From Bimastos eiseni (Eukaryota > Annelida > Clitellata > Crassiclitellata > Lumbricidae): a stretch of DNA of 64,000 nucleotides. A program made the position numbers and the translations under genes. Each line of letters opens with the position of its first letter. Position 1 is the first letter of the stretch. Under the pieces are notes generated by a model. It searched no databases. It was not told the DNA's origin and saw nothing but the letters and a program-made list of their open reading frames with translations. Shown in pieces: positions 54,959-64,000 of the stretch. The stretch lies in contig OY365808.1 of the NCBI GenBank assembly GCA_959347315.1, positions 2,017,954 through 2,081,953 of the forward strand. Direction: 5' to 3'.

Positions 54959-55113
54959 CTGGCCTGAAATTTCTCTGCCATAAGCCTAAGGGATCTGAAA
55001 TTTCTCTGCTCAGAGTACCGGAATAAATTTCTCTGTCTATGGGCCTGAAATTTCTCCACCTATAGAGGCCTGGAATTCCTCTGCCTAAGGTCCCAGATTT
55101 TTTTCGGCAGGCC
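54959..55113. repeat. 23-bp minisatellite, degraded right part
   Basis: Units GCCTGAAATTTCTCTGCC, ATCTGAAATTTCTCTGC, TAAATTTCTCTGTCTATG, GCCTGAAATTTCTCCACC and CCTGGAATTCCTCTGCC in the same orientation as 53916-54053, but spaced irregularly (about 26-32 bp). With the left part it brackets the hAT element. Confidence 0.85.
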
Positions 55114-55414
55114 TGGCGACGACTAAGGCAAAAAGATCTTTTGAATTTTCAGAAGAACGGTAGTCAGCAGGGACAAGAACATAATCCTGAACCTTCGTCC
55201 AGGCCTCACTTAGAGTCCCTCCGTCAAGCACGAAGCCCTTACAATGTACAGGAAAAAGAGTAAAAATACATGGACGTGCTACAGACTAAGGCGTAACATA
55301 TGGCAACAGAAACGATAAGAGAATTTTGAACAACGACGTATAAAAACAGATTGGCAAATTTCGGACCAGCAACGGTGGATAAAAGAAAATGCAGAAGATA
55401 TATGTCCAATAAGT

Positions 55415-55523
55415 TCAGCCACTCCGTGCATTCTGACAGTGCCAGTCCCAAGACTGGGTAAAGCAGAGGAACGATGCTAATGATCTAAGTTATCACCCAG
55501 TGTCGTTAAAATGCATCTACCAC
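55415..55523 (+). repeat. ~110-bp dispersed repeat
   Basis: TCAGCCACTCCGTGCATTCT, GACAGTGCCAGTCCCAAGAC, ATCACCCAGTGTCGTTAAAA, CTACCAC tail. Confidence 0.9.
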
Positions 55524-55819
55524 ATTTAAGCCGATGACGAATAAAAAAGCAACACCATTTTGAGAAGCAACATCATTTCCAAGCTGTTTCCTTTGGCTTA
55601 CAGAAATGTAAAACCCTCAAGTAGTGTGAATGGCACAAGATTTCTCAGCAGCAACATATCAAATGCATGAAACGAGCTGAGTGATGAGACAGCGTCAGTG
55701 GATTCACTCAGAACATTTTGGATGGGGATCGTATTAAGAATTTAGCTCTAGCAATTATTCTTACACGTTTCCTGTTCAGCCTGTTCCTGTTTCTGAACCT
55801 CTGAAAACCCTGTCATGTT

Positions 55820-56285
55820 TGCTGTGTTGCAATGTGTTACGTAACGCCATGTTATATTGTGTCATGTTATATTATATTATGTTTTGTTATGTTATGTTAT
55901 GTCATATTACGTTACGTTATAATTATTATGTCATGTTATATTGTATTATGTTTTGTCATGTCATGTTATATTACGTTGCTTTACACTATGTCATGTTATA
56001 TTACGTTACGTTAGATCATTTCGTGTTATATTACGTTACGTTACGTTATATTATGTCGTGTTATATTATGTTATGTTATGTCATGCTATATTACGCCACG
56101 TTATATTATGCATTTTATATTACGTTACGTTGTATTATGTCATGTTATATTACGTTACGTTATATTATGTCATGTTATATTACGTTACGTTATATTATGT
56201 CATGTTATATTACGTTACGTTATATTATGTCATGTTATATTACGTTACGTTATATTATGTCATGTTATATTAAGTTACGTTATGT
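55820..56285. repeat. TTATATTACGTTACG array with 30-bp higher-order unit
   Basis: Irregular GTTATGTTATG/GTCATGTTATATT words condense from about 56130 into an exact 30-bp unit: TATATTATGTCATGTTATAT then TACGTTACGT, five copies nearly identical. Frames with Tyr/Val/Met/Leu repeats are artefacts. Confidence 0.95.
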
Positions 56286-56299
56286 TGCGCCGTTCATAG

Positions 56300-57480
56300 C
56301 TACGCCTTTCATCTAAATCGCCTGTCATCTTAAAGTCACCAATTTTTGCTTATGTTCATTTCTCATCACGACCCTGATCGTATTATGTTCGTTTCCTCAT
56401 TTAATTTCCCCCCTAGCGTGTGGATTCGATATGATTGGTTGAAAATTAACACTAACTTTTATTACACATTTATATATATCTTTAAGCTCTTATATAAATG
56501 ATATCTGTTTTTCTGTGTTGTTTCATGTACCCGTTGTGCGTCCGCAGATGGTAATAACATACTAACTTATTTACTTACTTACTATTGTCATGTGGTTGTA
56601 AGTTACGTTACCTTATGCTGTGTTGTGCTATACTATGACCGTTACGTTGCGTTATGTATATGACGTAATTCGTAATTCAATGGTAAGCTACATGTTCGCT
56701 TGCAATTAAGGCAAAACTTGTTGCACTATGCACAAATGGTTTTTATAAGCAACACATGTACTTCAAAATGGTTTCGTCATATATCACAAACTTTGGGCTG
56801 AAGTTAGTGGTCTAGACTCTAGACTATAATTGACTATCATTGTTGGTGTTTCCTACCTGAGCTGCTTTAACATATATGGCAAATATGACAGTTCAAGAGA
56901 TGTGTAATTATCATCGAGTGGTTCTCGCCGTTCGTATGACATAACACAGAGAGCGCCATCTATTTGCTAAGTATTTCATTGAAACTATAGAATCGCAAGT
57001 GTCTTATTGCTGCATGGCATCAATTTACAACGTTTATGTTTTATTTATTTATTTTATTTATTTATTTAACAGAGTTTTAAAACGCTGAATCATGCATGGA
57101 TCTGAGGAGCCTCAGAAACGTATGGATAGAGTCGACCGCCTGGTGAAAATGCATTTTTATATCCAAATCTTTGACAGCCAAGAAGAAATGCTGGTGGTGG
57201 ATCCAGAATTTAACGACAACCAAGGCCATTGCTGTGCAATAAAATTAGTTAGCATATAACAGGAGAAATAATGAATTTTAAGGCGCACTTTGATAGAAGG
57301 AACTGAAAGTTGAAAGCATGATGTTTAGCGATCAATTGTCAGCTAATCTCGCAGCTTCTGTTCTCAAAATGATCGACTAAAACTCAAACAGTCCGTGCTG
57401 CACGAATGCATTTGTCGACAAAGATTGAACGAGTTTCTCGATACCGAAACAGTTTGTTGTTCCAATAGGAAACCAACAGC
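56300..57480. other. AT-rich unique DNA with one small open frame
   Basis: A plus-strand frame at 57092-57259 (55 codons) begins MHGSEEPQKRMDRVDRLVKM and contains IQIFDSQEEMLVVDPEFN. It looks protein-like in composition but has no recognised family. ATTTATTTATTT precedes it at 57035-57070. Otherwise nothing. Confidence 0.4.
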
Positions 57481-57484
57481 ATAA

Positions 57485-57488
57485 CGGC

Positions 57489-57527
<39 letters not shown>

Positions 57528-57900
57528 GAGTCTATGTGTCTGCTTGCTGCCCGTCTACCAACCCGTCTGTCTGTTTAAGGATGCGCGTATCAACGTACCT
57601 GAATTGATACCTTTTAGCTTAGAACAACTATCAAAGGCACTATCAGATTTCTCTCACTGTCCGTGTAGATGTAAGATCTGTGTATAATATGTCTCTATGT
57701 GCGTGTGCCTGCCTATTTGTCTCACTTTAGATGCCTGTGTTATTGCTTTCGGTAGTTTATCTGCTTGTTTCTCTGTTTTGTTTTCTGCCTGTATGTCTGT
57801 CTGATGTTGGTCATGATGTATGACTGTCTGTATGTCTGTCTGTCTGCCTGTACCTGTATGTCTGATCATCTGTTTATCTGTCTACCAGTCTGCTAATCTC
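57485..57900. repeat. TCTG microsatellites
   Basis: A perfect CTGT run (57488-57530) and looser CTGTATGTCTGTCTG words at 57700-57890. Confidence 0.9.
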
Positions 57901-58224
57901 TCTGATAGCCTACCTTAATGCACTTCCAAATGTATGATTTAGGCTATCTATATCTTTGCTGGTTCGTATTGTGCTTCTCCAAATGTAGGCCTATATAATA
58001 GTCGTCTCACTTGCCGAAATATATTCACGTAGAAAGTGAAAGAAAGCCGGAAAATTTCACAGCCTAGTTTTTTCAGGCCTAGTTTTCGCGAGGTCTATTT
58101 AACTAAGGCCTAGAAATGTCGCAAAGAAGAACACGGATCGAAAACGTGGTCGACACATCAATTCGAACAATGCTTTACGATCAGTTAAAAATAACCCGCT
58201 ATTTGATATCGTATTTATTCAACA

Positions 58225-58425
58225 ATTATTTAACGCACACGTATACGTGCGTACGTTATGCTATATTTTGCGGACACCTCTCTCTGTGCACTTTTATTTT
58301 AGCGCACACCTCTGTGAGTGTATCCTTATTTTAAGCGCACATATCCTTGCGCGCATTATTATTTTAGCGCACAACTGGGTGCGTGCATTTAATTTTTGCG
58401 CGTAACTCTTTACGTGCATTTTCTG
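58225..58425. repeat. Degenerate ~35-bp tandem repeat (TTTTAGCGCACA)
   Basis: Five units of ATTTTAGCGCACACCTCTGT plus GTGCATT variants, for example TTATTTTAAGCGCACATATC and TTATTTTAGCGCACAACTGG. Confidence 0.8.
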
Positions 58426-58554
58426 TCCATGTTCGATTTCTGATTATTATATTTATGCCAGCTTTTTTTGAAGGAACGAATTAAAGCTTAATAAACAGGA
58501 CAAGCATGCATCGTTCAATCTGGTTGCGCGTAGACCTACCAACCACGGCAAAGA

Positions 58555-58615
58555 TGCATCTCTGAGCAGATACCTTCAAGGGGCGCTATATTAAATTCAC
58601 ATTGATTGATTGATT
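58555..58615 (+). mobile_element. L2-like 3' tail fragment
   Basis: CATCTCTGAGCAGATACCTT, CAAGGGGCGCTATATTAAAT, ATTGATTGATTGATTG tail. Confidence 0.65.
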
Positions 58616-58634
58616 GAGAAACCGAAGCCTTCAA

Positions 58635-59290
58635 CGTTGTCCGCTCGATAATCCCGAAGGTTCGATGATCCGAAGATTCTATACTCCGACATTAATTTAA
58701 CTAGAAGCAGGAATCAATTATCCAGCCAAAACACACCAATCCACAAAAATTAAAGTTCTGCGCGTCGGCAACGTGAACTAATAGTTGTAAACGCAAATGA
58801 GGAAAATGGAGAGAGTGCTGGATCTGAATGGAATATCTATTGAACAGGATGCTGAGATCCAAGCCTTCCCTATTTATCCCATGAAGGAACATTTCGCTTC
58901 TGCGTGGGAGAAGTTTGGATTGCTCCCATGATTCTACCAGAACTTTCATTTCGTGGAATGCATAATGAGTGTAGTTGTTATACTTTCTTGGTCTTTCTTC
59001 GTTATACTATATAGTTTTAAGTATTTTTACGTTACAATAACTTTATTTATGATACTAAGAAAATTTACATATAACATTCTGGACATCTGTTTTTTCGGGG
59101 TCAGAGCTTTGTGACGTCATATTTGAGGGGTCATGGCATCTGTGACGACGTGTGACGAAGGGGGTAAAAATCGTCCAAATTGCGTGACGTCAATTATGGA
59201 CGACCCCAATCCAGCTACCAATAGACCGCAATCCTATCACTTATCGACCGGACACCGAGCAATCTTTGGACTATCGAACCTTCGGACTAT
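58635..59290. mobile_element. Unclassified element with inverted GGTTCGATNNTCC motifs
   Basis: Left: CCGAAGGTTCGATGATCCGA (58653). Right, inverted: GACTATCGAACCTTCGGACT (59270). Between them are GTGACGTCATATTTGAGGGG and GTGACGTCAATTATGGACGA, an internal near-repeat. The inverted ends about 0.6 kb apart suggest a DNA element or two facing copies. No coding remnant recognised. Confidence 0.4.
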
Positions 59291-59639
59291 AATAGTCACA
59301 GAGCCCCTTCAATGTAATAACATTTCGAATGGTGGCGGTGCAGAAAAAATTAATTGAACAGATCGTAAGACAAACAAACAGGTTCCATATGATATATACG
59401 ACAAGACCTCTTAGGGATACTACCAGCGGAAAACCAGAATCGAAGACTTAGGGGGGAAAGGAGGGTACGGTCGCTTTCGAAATTTCAGATGGGGGGGGGG
59501 ATGGGTTTGCTTAGATACCTTCCATATCATAGATTTCAACAGTGTTTTTAACTCTTCATACTTTTTTGCTGCATTCATGTTCGGGAACTGAATTTTTTCG
59601 ACCTGTTCCCCAAAACCCAGTCATTTTCGACGTCACCCC

Positions 59640-59840
59640 CAACCAAAGTGTATTGGTCGCATACTGAGAGTCGATTCCATACAGAGAATGTTCTTAGATT
59701 GAAGGATGGAGGTAGAGGACAAGAGGAAGACCTAGAGTCCTGGACCAATGTTACTGGATTGGATGAACATGGATGGAAGGGAAGAAAAGAAAGAGGAAGT
59801 CCAACATCGAGAGAAATGATTTCATTTGATATCTGAGATG
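59640..59840 (+). pseudogene. Reverse-transcriptase-type LINE fragment, C-terminal
   Basis: One frame reads GRILRVDSIH, another TRGRPRVLDQC, with KGRKERGSPTSRE downstream. The GH--R-D ... RGRPR order is that of the LINE C-terminal block also seen at 17640-17870. Frameshifts separate the parts. It is short and diverged, so less certain. Confidence 0.55.
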
Positions 59841-59911
59841 CACAGAGGGAGTGGCTTTAAGTACATTACGGAAATCAGATAATTCCTTTTCGTACTAACT
59901 TTGTCACTGCT

Positions 59912-59985
59912 ATTTACGGGTAGAGCCAGTCCCGTGCCTCAAAAAAGAAGAAGGGTTACGCTAATCATCTTAGCAATTCTTAGCA
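59912..59985 (+). repeat. ~110-bp dispersed repeat, partial
   Basis: GGTAGAGCCAGTCCCGTGCC, then AAAAAAGAAGAAGGGTTACG, then CTAATCATCTTAGCAATTCT. Confidence 0.6.
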
Positions 59986-59989
59986 ATAC

Positions 59990-61065
59990 TCTAGACCAAC
60001 CTTCAAAGTGAGTCGAACACAGTGGAAATTGAGTAAAGTAATTTATCATGCGTCAAACAGTTGGTCAACAATCGACCTGGAATATCTTTATGACTTAGTG
60101 ATCAATATTTAATTAGCCTACTGTATTGGTCGCTTAAGTGTTTGTTCTCCGAGAAATAAGGCTGAGGCATTGCATACGTTTTAATTGCGAGCATTAATTA
60201 CACACGACATAATTATCTCTTGACAAAACCTGGCTTTACCCGGATCACAATGCTCCAACGTGGATATCATGACCTACACCCGCGCAGCAATAATTATACT
60301 GCTATATTAATGATTGATTACGTTACATTACAGGTGTTTTTGGGTATAGGGACTTTATTTCGTGACGCGAAAGTGAAATTAATCAGTGGCAGACATGACT
60401 TTATTCAACTACAACGACATCACCCGCCTGTCCCCGCCATCTTCGATTATCATCATCGTCGTTGTCATCATTTACCGAGCGATTGTCACATCATTATCTT
60501 CGTCCCGGGGTGTACACCTATATCACCCAGCTCTGCTACATTTGGCGTTTGCAGATAACAACGCGGGCATTGATGAGAAATGCATAATTGCCTTTCTTTG
60601 TCCTTAAGTCAAACACACGCGCGCGCACACACACAAACACACACACACACACTCCTTCACCATTCCATCCATCCCCTCCTCCCTCCGCACAAACCAACGC
60701 CCACTGCAGATTACTAGCGAAAGTCATCGACTAGGCTTGACGCGCATGCGCAACTCTGGCCGCTAACTTGCGCGTGTCTTAAAAAGCTTTCGGTCTTTTC
60801 TTCACTTCCCTAAGATGTCTTATCTTTTGTAGAAAACAGCTGGTCAGTTGGCTGGGTGGCAAAATAAGCTGTAAAGGCTACCTGGACTATGTATACAGGT
60901 GTGGATAAACAATTACTATCGATTGTAGACGATAATTGAAGCATTTTCTTTAAAATAGTTCAACCGCCAGAGTGGTTTTACAAGGGTCTATCAATAGATA
61001 TCCGAGTTTGGTGAACAATTGCGGTGAACTTGTTTTTATAAAACTTAGTTGAAGACGTTAACTTC
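59990..61065. other. Unique DNA, no gene seen
   Basis: A 112-codon plus frame at 60220-60558 is His/Pro-rich with no motif, and the region has CA repeats at 60613-60652. No splice pair or family recognised. Confidence 0.35.
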
Positions 61066-61068
61066 GAT

Positions 61069-61979
61069 CAGGGCCGGATTTAGACTTGATGAGGCGCTAA
61101 GCCATTTTAAATATGGTATGAGGCCCTTTTTAAGTCCAGATATTCTATAATGTCGGTGACAAATATGATTTTTTTCGGATACCTAGACGGTTAAACTGAA
61201 CTACAATTAAGAAGTATATTGATAGTGAAATAATACATCTTTAACCTAAAATCATTTTTATTCATAGTAAACTTAATAATGCAAAACTGGTAAAAAGAAA
61301 CAAAAGTTCTTCTAAATGACACAATTTACAAAGGCTCATTACCTAATCTCTTGAAACTGTTCTAAGATTTAAGGAATTATAATATTAAACTAAAATATTT
61401 TCTTTCTTACCTTTGCCAGAGCAAAGTCACTGATGACATCATCAAATGATAAACTGCGTAGTTTATCACTTTTTATGCACATGAGATTGGGGGAACATAA
61501 TGTATATTTATGTCATTGTGGTTCTAAATTCATTTTTTATCCTTTTCATCCGAGAAAAATATCTTTCTCCAGAGCAATTTGCAACCGTCATACTAAGAAA
61601 CAATCTCAAAGTTGCTTCTAAAATAAAGAAAGCTGATTGAACATGATCGTTAAATATTACACCAGTAAAATGCTAAAGATAATATATAGATTACGATAGT
61701 AAAATGCATATAATGCTAACAAGTAAGAAGATACCAATAAATTGGATTGTCGGCTCGCCTTTTGGTTTCAGAACCTAATTAATATCAAATCAAGCTAATT
61801 TTTAATAGGAATGCATTTGATGAAAATTAATAAACAAGCGTAATTGTTTCTCTAGATTATCTTGTGCATAACAGACCACGCACTTGCTCACTCTGACAAC
61901 TCTTTGGGGGGTCCCCAAGAAAGTGGGGGCTCTAAGCTATAGCTTATTTAGCTTATAGTCTACGTAAATCCTCCACTTG
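61069..61979 (-). mobile_element. hAT element with 8-bp target duplication
   Basis: The left end is CAGGGCCGGATTTAGACTTG and the right end, inverted, CAAGTGGAGGATTTACGTAG: the short imperfect terminal repeats of the hAT GGGCCGGATTTA group. The flanks are ACTTCGAT (61061-61068) and ACATCGAT (61980-61987), 7 of 8 identical, as expected for hAT insertion. GGCGCTAAGCC near the left end and GAGCCCCCAC inverted near the right are typical subterminal words. The 911-bp body keeps only the transposase C-terminus. Confidence 0.9.
61390..61621 (-). pseudogene. hAT transposase C-terminal dimerisation domain, frameshifted
   Basis: From 61621 the minus strand reads LEATLRLFLSMTVANCSGER, then YFSRMKRIKNEFRTTMT; then a +1 shift and SDKLRSLSFDDVISDFALAK, VRKKIF and a stop at 61392-61390. 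This is the hAT C-terminal domain: L-L--PV--CSGERSFS-MK-IKN--R--M, then L--LSFDDVI-DFA--KARK. The frame breaks once after TTMT, so it is inactive. The DDE catalytic core and the zinc finger are missing. Confidence 0.9.
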
Positions 61980-61989
61980 ACATCGATTA

Positions 61990-63600
61990 ATGTTTGTGCA
62001 TGCGTATTCGTGGCAATTGCATTTCCATTTGTAGGCCTATTCTAAAACGTGTAGGGCGCCTGTTGTCAAATATCTAGGCCTATCACCGAAGGAATTCAGC
62101 TTCTAATGGGATAGACATTAGACAAGGTCAAAAGCAAGTTTTTTGAACGGAATGCAAAGCGTGACATCTACCGAATATCGTGATACTAACAATCAAAATT
62201 GTGATCGTAAACTGGAGAATTCTAATTAGCAATAATAGCCAGATAAGTCATGATCGGAAGAAGCAATTTAGGAGAATGAATGGAATGCATAACTACATTT
62301 CAAAGGTTTTCAGAGATGTTCATAGAATGGTGGGATTTAGCATCGACTGTCTTGTTTAATGTTTAATACAGCACTTAATCTCGATTAGTGTGCTTTGAAA
62401 TATGACAAACTTATATTCCAGTGACTCTACTTATAGGCAAGGACCCGCGGGTCACAAAAAGTCGACGGTGGCCTTCAAGTGGCGCTTTAGAAGTTTGCAT
62501 TAAAATGAATTTACATCAAAATTACATCTACAATACATTCACACATCACATTATATTTGCATTACATAAATTTTATGTTAAATTTACATTACATATAAGA
62601 GAACTTGAATTGATTAAGAGGATGTGTACAGTAATAATCTTTGTGAATGAAGACGTTAATCACAATTGGGTCTGTGATCGCGACATTGTCTGTCCACTGG
62701 ATGTTGGTCTTAAGATTTGATTCTGTACGTTTTATAGTAAACATATTTTTGTGTCAGTCAACGTAAGTTGTTGGCAGTTGAATAGAATAGAATAGTATGA
62801 AGATTCACATTATGTAGTTTTTAGGTTTTTTTTGCCTTAGAATCGAATGAAACGTTTCGATCTACTCCATTAACCTTTCTTACCTAATTTTTCAGGTTAA
62901 AAATGGTTTTGTTTTAGGCTGTTCATTTGTGTAGATAACTGTGTTCATGCTGACGTAGAATGTAGCAGATTTTATTAGAATTTTCTTCTATGAAAATGAT
63001 GCAAACAAATTGACCAGACGAGAGTTGACGTTCATTTGTAAGTTCATTTGCAAATGACCTTTGTATGAAACATTTGTCGCTGCAAAGCTACCGATCTAAA
63101 CAACTCTCCTTGGTCAGAAGTGATTAGTAGCCTAATTACATTTTAGCTAAGCTTTGAATTTACGCTGGTTCATAATCGTCTGTCTGTTATGGAAGTGAAT
63201 AAGCTATAATTGTCGTTTCGTTAGACATCTTTTCCAAACCAGATTTCGATTTCTTATGCTATAATAAATTATGTTAAACTTGTCCATATTGCACAATTGT
63301 TTTATGGATTAGCTTACGGTTAAGATACTTTTTAAAGATGAGTTGCAGTGGGATTTCCGCTTGACCCTTTTAGTGGTTACAGTGTTGAATCACTTAGAGA
63401 CCGTATTGAGCATAGCTGGAATTCTCCATCACACGTTTGGTTTTTCAAGCATTTCATAGGCAATGAACACAAACAGTTCCACTTTTTGTTTTGCAAAATA
63501 ATGCTCTGATAAGTCAGAATTAGAATTGTTCTGTAAGGGGGTATTCAACTAATTGCAACAAGTCAAGACGGATGCTGTGCATGCGTTGCACAATTGGGAA
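61990..63600. other. AT-rich unique DNA downstream of the receptor gene
   Basis: A retroposon-type tail is at 62455-62510 (TTCAAGTGGCGCTTTAGAAG, TTACATC words). The rest has no frame above 100 codons or repeat match. As the GPCR exon ends at 63613 on the minus strand, the part just left of it should contain its 3' UTR; the best polyadenylation-like word I see is AATAAA-like sequence (TTTATT on the plus strand), not assignable with confidence. Confidence 0.4.
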
Positions 63601-63612
63601 GAAGAATTCTCT

Positions 63613-64000
63613 TCAGATGCTGAGAATCTGTCTTCCAGATAGAAAGCAGAGCAGAAACTTAACCGCAAAGTTGACCATGAAGAGGAGTTCCGTGATGACG
63701 GTGGCACTGGCCATCTGGACCTCCTGGCAGGCGGTCAGTCCCGTCACGAGGCGCAAGTAGAGGTCGATGAGCCAGACGGTGGACATGGGAAGGGTGAGGA
63801 CGACCTGTGACGCTATGACACAGACGGACATGACGGTGACGTGTCTCTCCATAAGCAGACGACAGGTGAGGTCCGTCATGAGACGCGTCTGGTCGACGTT
63901 CCAGCTGCGCAGTCCGGTCAGGGAACTGACGAGGAGTCCGGTCAGAAGGACGGACGGCAGGACCTTCGTGAGGGCTTCCACTGCCAGCGACACCATCCAG
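63613..64000 (-). CDS. Rhodopsin-class GPCR, C-terminal exon (partial)
   Basis: The minus-strand frame is open from the right edge to TGA at 63615-63613, at least 127 residues. It carries three hydrophobic helices in the spacing of TM5-TM7: ALTKVLPSVLLTGLLVSSL (TM5; the K-LP entry is usual in peptide receptors), a short third loop with basic residues, RHVTVMSVCVIASQVVLTLP (TM6, the Pro at the 6.50 position), and ELLFMVNFAVKFLLCFLSGR (TM7). The TM7 segment VNFAVKFLLCFLSGR corresponds to the S-NF-IYC--G--F pattern of FMRFamide/myosuppressin-like invertebrate receptors, with NPxxY replaced. The C-tail is only about six residues (QILSI), shorter than usual. The codons are G/C-ending, unlike the flanking AT-rich DNA. 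The N-terminal part (TM1-4) lies beyond the window. It could equally be an orphan peptide receptor; ligand unknown. Confidence 0.8.
   Translation of the reverse strand, partial: WMVSLAVEALTKVLPSVLLTGLLVSSLTGLRSWNVDQTRLMTDLTCRLLMERHVTVMSVCVIASQVVLTLPMSTVWLIDLYLRLVTGLTACQEVQMASATVITELLFMVNFAVKFLLCFLSGRQILSI

Overview
This window reads as nuclear DNA of an animal with a large, repeat-rich genome, most likely a marine invertebrate. Grounds: no prokaryote-style gene packing; many diverged short retroposons with tRNA-like heads; non-LTR retrotransposon tails of the GCGCTATATAAAT type (L2/CR1-like); several hAT DNA-transposon remnants; very abundant microsatellites; and, at the right edge, the last exon of a rhodopsin-class GPCR. 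I cannot name the species. The lophotrochozoan-like look of the receptor and the microsatellite load are only hints.

Protein-coding content is sparse. The firmest gene is the C-terminal exon of a GPCR on the minus strand (63613 to the right edge). Two weaker candidates, both minus strand, rest on splice signals plus codon use: a two-exon model at 3398-2425 (Ser/Ala-rich N-terminus, then a membrane helix, exon phases compatible), and a possible first coding exon at 21891-21772 with a strong Kozak start and a splice donor. Nearly every other open frame lies in low-complexity DNA or in transposon debris.

Layout. 0-4 kb: microsatellites and the first candidate gene. 5-17 kb: dense short repeats (a ~110-bp dispersed element, a tRNA-Arg-like SINE, a hAT MITE, LINE tails). 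17-29 kb: SINEs, a telomere-like block, a reverse-transcriptase fragment, a second copy of the hAT MITE, another hAT MITE. 30.5-32 kb: an uninterrupted 1.4-kb polypyrimidine tract. 32-50 kb: SINEs, LINE 3' ends and minisatellites. 50-56 kb: a CpG-rich possible promoter, more copies of the ~110-bp element, and a hAT element lying inside a 23-bp minisatellite. 56-64 kb: AT-rich, mostly unique DNA with a hAT element that still carries the transposase C-terminus and an 8-bp target duplication, then the receptor exon.

The most notable unexplained structure is the ~110-bp dispersed repeat, about 23 copies on both strands, several in close pairs. Next are the 23-bp minisatellite shared between separate loci and the polypyrimidine tract. 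No CRISPR array, rRNA, intact tRNA gene or virus was seen.
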